In this document: piece after piece, positions 52,089-56,601 of the stretch
Numbering within the stretch: position 1 is the first letter of the stretch
Layout of the letters: each line of letters starts with the position of its first letter
Source of the DNA: Methanomassiliicoccales archaeon
GTDB taxonomy: Archaea; Thermoplasmatota; Thermoplasmata; RBG-16-68-12; SOIM01
Length of the DNA: 56,601 nt
Direction: 5' to 3'
Assembly: GCA_030593885.1 (NCBI GenBank)
Contig: JAUVGH010000010.1
Location: 1 to 56,601 of the forward strand
Notes under the pieces: model-generated
Database searches by the model: none
The model's input: only the letters and a program-made list of their open reading frames with translations
Told to the model about the DNA's origin: nothing
Translations under genes and position numbers: made by a program

Positions 52089-53117
52089 TTGGAGAAAGAC
52101 TTGAAGGTGAAGAGCTTCACATCCAGACGTGGGTTGCGTTTGATGATGCTAAGACCGATTCTGTTTACATCTATTGTAGTCATATTAGTTGTTGTCTCGG
52201 TAGTCGCTCTTCTCCCCAACTACGTTTCTGGGATTGGCATTCCTGTATCTATCTGGACAGAAGTCTGTCTGATCTGGGTCATAATCGCTCTCTTGACCGT
52301 ATACTCCGTGGAATGGTGGTCGGAGGCGTGGAACGCTTGGAAAGGATTCTCTATCAGAGGAACAGATGTTTTGATTCGAGGAGAGGTGTTTGGAGCTAGG
52401 GATATCAAGGAAGTCAGCAGGAATCCAGAAGAGGACCACATTTCGGTTGTATTGTCAAAACCGACTGGGAAGGGCTCAGTGAGACATATCAACAAGAACC
52501 TTCTCACTTCAGTTGATCAATTCCTCGGAAGTCTCGGTGAGATAGGTGTCAATGTTAGTAGACAAACCATCTACATGAAATGCAGGAAATGCGGCGGGCG
52601 AATATCTGGAGAGAATGTCTTCTGTGAGGTTTGCAGCAGTGAGCTTGGAGTCAAGGACGATGGGACAGAGGGGATTTCCGACGAGGTTGAATGGCACGAA
52701 GTCCAATTTCATGAAGGAATCTCTCTACTTTTGGTGATATTGGCAGGTATCTCGCTCGGGCTGTTCTCCTCCTTTGTCAATCCTTCTCCGATTAGTATGG
52801 TAGTGTTTGTGATGTTGGTAGTTGTAGCTTATCTAGTGTTAATGTCTATTGTCCATCGTGCTTTCCCCCATTTCATTGTTCTTGAAAAGGATGGCGTCGT
52901 TCTGAAATACAAGCATGGTCGACAGAAGGTCCGCCATATACTCTGGACCGACATATCCAGATGCGTCTCGCGGAAGGAGGGAAGAGGAATCAAGATGATA
53001 GTCACCAGGGAGGAGGAGTCAATTCCCTTGCGAGTGAAACCTGAATTTGCTGACCGAATATTGACCCGTATGATGGTCAAGAATCCAAATACTCTTCCGA
53101 TAAAGACAGATAAGTGA
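52089..53117 (+). CDS. Four-helix membrane protein with internal zinc ribbon and PH-like end
   Basis: 342 residues. Two N-terminal membrane helices (about 23-44 and 55-73) are followed by a soluble part containing the zinc ribbon CRKCGGRISGENVFCEVC (about 166-183). Two more helices lie at about 212-232 and 237-258. The PH-like C-terminal domain reads 'HFIVLEKDGVVLKYKHGRQK', 'VRHILWTDISRCVSRKEGRG'. The start is TTG 52089; an internal Met (MMLRPILF, about residue 20) is an alternative. It lies between repeat copies A and D/B. Family not recognised. Confidence 0.62.
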   Translation: MEKDLKVKSFTSRRGLRLMMLRPILFTSIVVILVVVSVVALLPNYVSGIGIPVSIWTEVCLIWVIIALLTVYSVEWWSEAWNAWKGFSIRGTDVLIRGEVFGARDIKEVSRNPEEDHISVVLSKPTGKGSVRHINKNLLTSVDQFLGSLGEIGVNVSRQTIYMKCRKCGGRISGENVFCEVCSSELGVKDDGTEGISDEVEWHEVQFHEGISLLLVILAGISLGLFSSFVNPSPISMVVFVMLVVVAYLVLMSIVHRAFPHFIVLEKDGVVLKYKHGRQKVRHILWTDISRCVSRKEGRGIKMIVTREEESIPLRVKPEFADRILTRMMVKNPNTLPIKTDK

Positions 53118-53185
53118 CATCATGAGTTCCCCATTACCCCGCCTGGGATGTCTAGGCTCTTCCGATCTCCTGACAAGGTTTTTGC

Positions 53186-53216
53186 GAATCGGATAGGAAA
53201 TGTCCGGAATCCTTCG
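53186..53216 (+). repeat. Structured repeat, degenerate fragment D
   Basis: GAATCGGATAGGAAATGTCC and the next 11 bases match the core of copies A-C with a few changes. The left stem and the terminator hairpin are missing. Confidence 0.6.
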
Positions 53217-53257
53217 ATGAAATGTCGATTGAAAACGCATAGCCAGATAGGTATAAA

Positions 53258-53380
53258 AAGGGTGCCAGGTCACCGCCGTAAGCCCCCTTCGGTCGGTCGG
53301 ATTCTGTCTAATCGGATAGGAAATGTCTGGAATTCCTCGGGACAAGGGGCTCTGCAGAAGGGGTCTGTTGTTCTCTTTTG
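53258..53380 (+). repeat. Structured repeat, copy B
   Basis: About 123 bases in the same orientation as A and C. Stem 1 pairs 53258-53265 with 53282-53289, with a T/C mismatch that copy A replaces with G-C. Stem 2 has GATT 53300-53303 against AATC 53310-53313, a T-A pair where A and C have C-G. The core at about 53311-53340 is identical to copy A. A final hairpin and a T-rich run end near 53379. Confidence 0.7.
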
Positions 53381-53435
53381 CCTGGAGTGCCAGAAGAATC
53401 CTCGCTTCACGCCTCAGAGCCGTCCGGGCAAAAGC

Positions 53436-53445
53436 GTTATATATT
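53436..53445 (+). promoter_or_regulatory. TATA box of the nucleotidyltransferase gene
   Basis: GTTATATATT is centred about 27 bases before the ATG at 53467, predicting a leaderless message and ruling against starts further upstream inside repeat B. Confidence 0.55.
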
Positions 53446-53466
53446 CTGGTACACATGTGCCAATAT

Positions 53467-54024
53467 ATGATACACTTGTATCAGAGAATTACACAGTTGA
53501 AAGTACTCAGACATTTCTTCTCTTCTCCGAACGAGACGTTCTATTTGAGGGAGATGGCACGTCTGTTGAACATGAGCCCCATGACCCTCAAACGCTCTCT
53601 CGACGCCCTTGTGGGAGATGATCTGATAGTGAGGGAGGAAGTCAAAAACCAGATCCTGTACCGCGCCAATGTGGACAGCCAGGCATTTCGTTTCGCGAAG
53701 ATAGCCTACAACCTTTCTTGGCTGGAAAAGAACTCGGTGACTGAATCTCTTGTCAAGAATGTTCCCGGAACCAGCTCGATAGTCCTCTACGGGAGCTACG
53801 CGAAGGGTGAGAACGACCAGCACAGTGATCTTGACCTTCTGATCATCTCAACCGTCAAAGAAGTGGAAGCGAACGACATTGAGAAGAGACTGGGCATTGA
53901 CGTCAACATCATGAACTTCAGCGGGGCGAGTTGGACCAAGCAGGCCAAGAAGAATAGGGCTTTCTATCTGGACATCATTACCGAGGGCATCGTACTGTAT
54001 GGGACCCGGCCGGTGGTTGAATGA
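53467..54024 (+). CDS. Nucleotidyltransferase with N-terminal winged helix (MNT-type antitoxin)
   Basis: 185 residues from ATG 53467 (MIHLYQRITQLKVL). Residues about 8-75 are a winged helix ('FYLREMARLLNMSPMTLKRS'). Residues about 95-175 are a minimal nucleotidyltransferase with the signature 'IVLYGSYAKGENDQHSDLDL' (GS...DxD) and a later 'GIDVNIMNF' acidic strand. The next gene, a HEPN protein, overlaps by four bases (ATGA). In MntA-HepT pairs the MNT enzyme adenylylates and silences the HEPN RNase; the wHTH suggests it also regulates itself. The pair lies between direct repeats B and C. Confidence 0.85.
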   Translation: MIHLYQRITQLKVLRHFFSSPNETFYLREMARLLNMSPMTLKRSLDALVGDDLIVREEVKNQILYRANVDSQAFRFAKIAYNLSWLEKNSVTESLVKNVPGTSSIVLYGSYAKGENDQHSDLDLLIISTVKEVEANDIEKRLGIDVNIMNFSGASWTKQAKKNRAFYLDIITEGIVLYGTRPVVE

Positions 54025-54458
54025 GACTTGAGGATTGTTTTGAGAAGGGTCTGCTGAGAAGGCGCCGTCCCGACCCGCTCAAGGCCAGGAGGGCCGTGGA
54101 GATCGCACGGTTGGATCTGGATAGAGCGAAGAGGTTGATGGACAAGGAGTTCCATATGGAATCAACACTGTTCTGTTACACGGGGATGTTTCATGCCGCA
54201 AGGGCTTTGCTTTTCAAGGACGGTATCTTTGAGCGGAGCCATGTATGTGTGATTGAATACTTGAACGAACATTATGTGAAGAACCACATTCTTGGAGTCA
54301 ATCATTTGAGCTGGCTCGATTCCATGCGCATTGATCGCCATGAGGCACTGTATGGTCTAGAGGTCAGGGAAGTGTCACGTGAAGATGCCGAGGAGTCGCT
54401 ACGAAGAGCTTCAGAATTCGTTGAGGTAATAGAAGACAAGCTGAAGGACGATGAGTGA
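54021..54458 (+). CDS. HEPN-domain protein (putative RNase toxin)
   Basis: 145 residues, all helical: 'ARRAVEIARLDLDRAKRLMD', 'TLFCYTGMFHAARALLFKDG', 'ERSHVCVIEYLNEHYVKNHI' and 'DSMRIDRHEALYGLEVREV', the last holding the Arg/His/Tyr cluster where HEPN RNases have R(x4-6)H. Here the spacing is R-I-D-R-H, shorter than the consensus, so RNase activity is likely but not assured. Translation is coupled to the nucleotidyltransferase gene by ATGA. Repeat copy C begins 24 bases after the stop. Confidence 0.82.
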   Translation: MRLEDCFEKGLLRRRRPDPLKARRAVEIARLDLDRAKRLMDKEFHMESTLFCYTGMFHAARALLFKDGIFERSHVCVIEYLNEHYVKNHILGVNHLSWLDSMRIDRHEALYGLEVREVSREDAEESLRRASEFVEVIEDKLKDDE

Positions 54459-54481
54459 CTGCTTTTTCCCAGGGGATTCGG

Positions 54482-54604
54482 AAGGGTGCCAGGTCACCGC
54501 CGTAAGCCCCCTTCAGTCGGTCGGATCTTGTCTGATCGGATAGGAAATGTCTGGAATTCCTCGACAAAAGGGCTCGGGAGACGGGTCCTGTTCTTTTCTT
54601 TTTT
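54482..54604 (+). repeat. Structured repeat, copy C
   Basis: About 123 bases. Stem 1 pairs 54482-54489 with 54506-54513. Stem 2 pairs GATC 54524-54527 with GATC 54534-54537. The core near 54535-54562 matches A and B. The terminal hairpin has seven pairs including two G-T (54569-54575 with 54583-54589), then a T-rich run. Confidence 0.72.
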
Positions 54605-54605
54605 G
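54569..54605 (+). terminator. Terminal hairpin with T-rich tail of repeat copy C
   Basis: AGGGCTC and GGGTCCT pair across a 7-base loop and are followed by GTTCTTTTCTTTTTT. It probably also ends the nucleotidyltransferase-HEPN transcript. Confidence 0.55.
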
Positions 54606-54696
54606 ATCGATTGCGAACCCTAGGTTGGCCTTCTGAATTCGATGGGAATACCATTATAACTATGAATGTGACTTCAATTATGAGGATGCTTGAGAT

Positions 54697-56601
54697 ATGG
54701 AATCCAAGAAGGGCAGTCTTGCTGTCATGTTTCTCGTGACTGTGAGTGCTTTCTCTGCCACACTATCGGTCATTCCTGAGAACGCAGAGGCAACCATCAG
54801 ATATGTTGGAGGTGGAGGACCTGGTAACTACACCACCATTCAGAGCGCCCTAGATGCTGCCAATGTTGATGATACGATTCTTGTCTTCAGTGGGACATAC
54901 GTCGAGAGTATCGTGGTCAGTAAGTCGTTGAGGTTATTGGGAGAACACAGGAATACAACCATTATTGACGGTGCAGGGATTTCTATGGTAGTCCTCATAG
55001 AGACAGGTCTGGTGACTATGTCGGGCTTCTCCGTCACCAACGGTAGTTGGGGGATTAGTCTAGCTGATTCAGCCTACACAACAATTTCCAATAACAATAT
55101 CTCAGGCAATGATTACGGGCTTGGATCTGGTCGTTCACCATACAGTACCATTACCAACAATATCATTTCGAAGAACGATGACGGTGGAGTGGTAATATTT
55201 GATTCCCAAGGCAATACAATCTCCAACAACAACATCTCAGGTAACTATGGCGGTGTTGACATTTATGACGATGATCGTAGCATCGTCGAAGGGAATAACA
55301 TCTCCAATAATGCAGTGTTTGGCGTGGGTTTCTATAATTCAACAGACAGCGAAGTGTCCAACAACTACTTTTTGAACAATGGTTACACGAATACTTACAT
55401 TGCGAGCTCTTCGGGGATCTGGGTCACCGACAATTACATTTCCAACAGTACCGTCGGTATCTGGCTTGAGGATTCCAGTTGGCACGAGATCAGTGGTAAC
55501 TCGATGGAAAGAAGCAGCATCTTCCTCTCAGGCAATCAAATCGAGCATTGGAACACTCATTCTATACGGTCTTCGAACACAATAGACGGAAGACCTGTTT
55601 ACTATTATAAGAATGCAGTTGGTGGAACAGTGCTTCCGGGTGCTGGCCAAGTAATTCTTGGCAACTGTAATGGCGTGATAGTGGAAAACCAGAGTATCAG
55701 CAATGTATATTCTGCAATCCAAGTCGGTTTCGGAAACGGCAACACAATCATAAACAACACGGTCTTCTCGAATCACAATTCTGGAATCCGTCTTTCATCT
55801 TCCGTTGGTAACACAGTAGTGGACAATAACATCACCACAAACGCTGAAGACGGTATGTACCTTGACTATTCTGATGGTAACAGAATCATAAACAACACTA
55901 TTTCCTTCAATGGACAATATGGAGTATACGTTCTTCAGTTCTCCGATAACAACATGATATACCACAACAACTTCTTGAACAACGGAGTACTACAAGCAAG
56001 ATCCCTCACTCCCACCAATCGTTGGGACGACGGATACCCTTCAGGAGGCAATTACTGGTCGGACTATACGGGAAATGACACCAAGAATGGTGTCAATCAG
56101 GATCTTCCAGGCAGTGACGGAATAGGTGACATTCCGTACAACATCTCGGGAGGAATGAACCAGGACAGGTATCCTCTCATGGATCCTCTTGTCGTTCTAC
56201 CGACAGTTCCGTCCGAACCACAGAATCTTAACGCGACGGCCGAGAATAAACAGGTCTCATTGTCATGGAGTCCACCTGCCTCTCATGGGGGCTCTCCGGT
56301 CACGAATTATCGCATCTACAGAGGCAATACATCAGGTGGCGAGATTTTCCTGAAAGAAGTCGGAAATGTTCTGGCTTACGTTGACGGAGGTCTCACTAAT
56401 GGCCAAACTTACTTCTACTATGTCTCCGCGATAAACATAGCAGGGGAAGGACCCAACTCCACGGAGGTCAATGCGACACCTATACTAATCCCAAGAGTTC
56501 CATCAGAGCCACAGAACCTTCTTGCTACCTTCGGCAACGGTCTGATAGACCTCACATGGGACGCACCTCTTTTCGATGGAAACTCCTCGATCACGAACTA
56601 C
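54697..56601 (+). CDS. NosD-like right-handed beta-helix surface protein with FnIII domains, 3' end outside the window
   Basis: 635 codons, open from ATG 54697 to the window edge. Signal peptide at 1-32 (ending ENAEA). Residues about 45-430 are parallel beta-helix turns with the 'NTI.NN..s.N...Gi' pattern ('NTISNNNISGNYGGVDIYDD'). Then comes the typical NosD/PbH1 closing block 'RWDDGYPSGGNYWSDYTGND'. Two FnIII domains begin near 508 ('VPSEPQNLNATAENKQVSLS') and 606. Such proteins bind or degrade polysaccharides or form surface structures; no catalytic site is evident. A TATA-like ATTATAAC lies near 54652-54659. Confidence 0.85.
   Translation, partial: MESKKGSLAVMFLVTVSAFSATLSVIPENAEATIRYVGGGGPGNYTTIQSALDAANVDDTILVFSGTYVESIVVSKSLRLLGEHRNTTIIDGAGISMVVLIETGLVTMSGFSVTNGSWGISLADSAYTTISNNNISGNDYGLGSGRSPYSTITNNIISKNDDGGVVIFDSQGNTISNNNISGNYGGVDIYDDDRSIVEGNNISNNAVFGVGFYNSTDSEVSNNYFLNNGYTNTYIASSSGIWVTDNYISNSTVGIWLEDSSWHEISGNSMERSSIFLSGNQIEHWNTHSIRSSNTIDGRPVYYYKNAVGGTVLPGAGQVILGNCNGVIVENQSISNVYSAIQVGFGNGNTIINNTVFSNHNSGIRLSSSVGNTVVDNNITTNAEDGMYLDYSDGNRIINNTISFNGQYGVYVLQFSDNNMIYHNNFLNNGVLQARSLTPTNRWDDGYPSGGNYWSDYTGNDTKNGVNQDLPGSDGIGDIPYNISGGMNQDRYPLMDPLVVLPTVPSEPQNLNATAENKQVSLSWSPPASHGGSPVTNYRIYRGNTSGGEIFLKEVGNVLAYVDGGLTNGQTYFYYVSAINIAGEGPNSTEVNATPILIPRVPSEPQNLLATFGNGLIDLTWDAPLFDGNSSITNY

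Larger units (their letters stand above)
53118..53466. other. Intergenic region holding repeat copies D (fragment) and B
   Basis: About 349 bases between the zinc-ribbon membrane gene and the nucleotidyltransferase gene: fragment D (53186-53216), a TATA-like GTATAAAA (53251-53258) touching the left edge of copy B (53258-53380), and the nucleotidyltransferase TATA box (53436-53445). No protein gene is supported; long frames across it are read through the repeats. Confidence 0.5.

Noticed and set aside
51899-52399. Plus-strand frame of 166 codons running through repeat copy A into the zinc-ribbon gene
   Set aside because: It uses repeat sequence as its start and lies in another frame of a better-supported gene. 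The similar openings seen at copy B come from the repeat, not from shared protein.
51835-54604. The 123-bp repeats as a CRISPR array
   Set aside because: The copies are too long, only three, diverged, and separated by about 1.1-1.3 kb of ordinary genes. There are no short regular spacers and no cas genes.

Overview
The window is a piece of an archaeal chromosome, most likely from a heterotrophic member of the Thermoplasmatota. The archaeal assignment rests on sn-glycerol-1-phosphate dehydrogenase (16932-18002) and CDP-archaeol synthase (5812-6375) for ether lipids, archaeal SepF, a UPF0179 protein, a PUA/MCT-1-like protein, KaiC-like ATPases, and TATA-box promoters, several of which sit about 27 bases upstream of a start codon (leaderless transcripts). 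The phylum is an inference. No methanogenesis, rRNA, tRNA or CRISPR genes were seen.

Left part (1-24146), mostly housekeeping. It starts with a HicB-like fragment cut by the window edge. Exonuclease VII (xseA-xseB), a small tandem HARP-domain protein and a clostripain-like surface protease follow. Next come the overlapping pair carS-pyrE, two KaiC-like ATPases with an unusual P-loop, sepF, a type-2 ferredoxin/flavodoxin-NADP reductase and a PUA protein. A large membrane protein with an Asn-Gly repeat tail and a 20-repeat TPR protein lead to egsA and UPF0179. A complete molybdopterin operon on the minus strand (moaA, moaD-moaE fusion, moaC, moaB, moeA) and divergent hflX close this part.

Middle part (24443-36000), metabolism. 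It holds a B12-dependent ribonucleotide reductase, glutamate dehydrogenase, an APS-reductase-type CysH, and an electron-transfer flavoprotein operon (etfB, etfA, membrane Fe-S oxidoreductase). The last probably passes electrons from flavin dehydrogenases to a membrane carrier. Together with proline dehydrogenase at 45055, this suggests growth on amino acids or other organic acids.

Right part (36313-56601), accessory and surface-rich. It has very large secreted or membrane-anchored proteins: a beta-propeller-like protein with a decayed gene remnant behind it, a 1695-residue lamin-tail/VWA protein, a 1627-residue repeat protein and a NosD-like beta-helix protein running off the edge. Between 51.8 and 54.6 kb, a structured element of about 123 bp occurs three times in the same orientation, plus one fragment. 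It alternates with a membrane zinc-ribbon gene and a nucleotidyltransferase-HEPN pair (toxin-antitoxin type). Its stem-loops, one compensatory base pair and a terminal hairpin with a T-rich tail make it the best candidate here for something undescribed.
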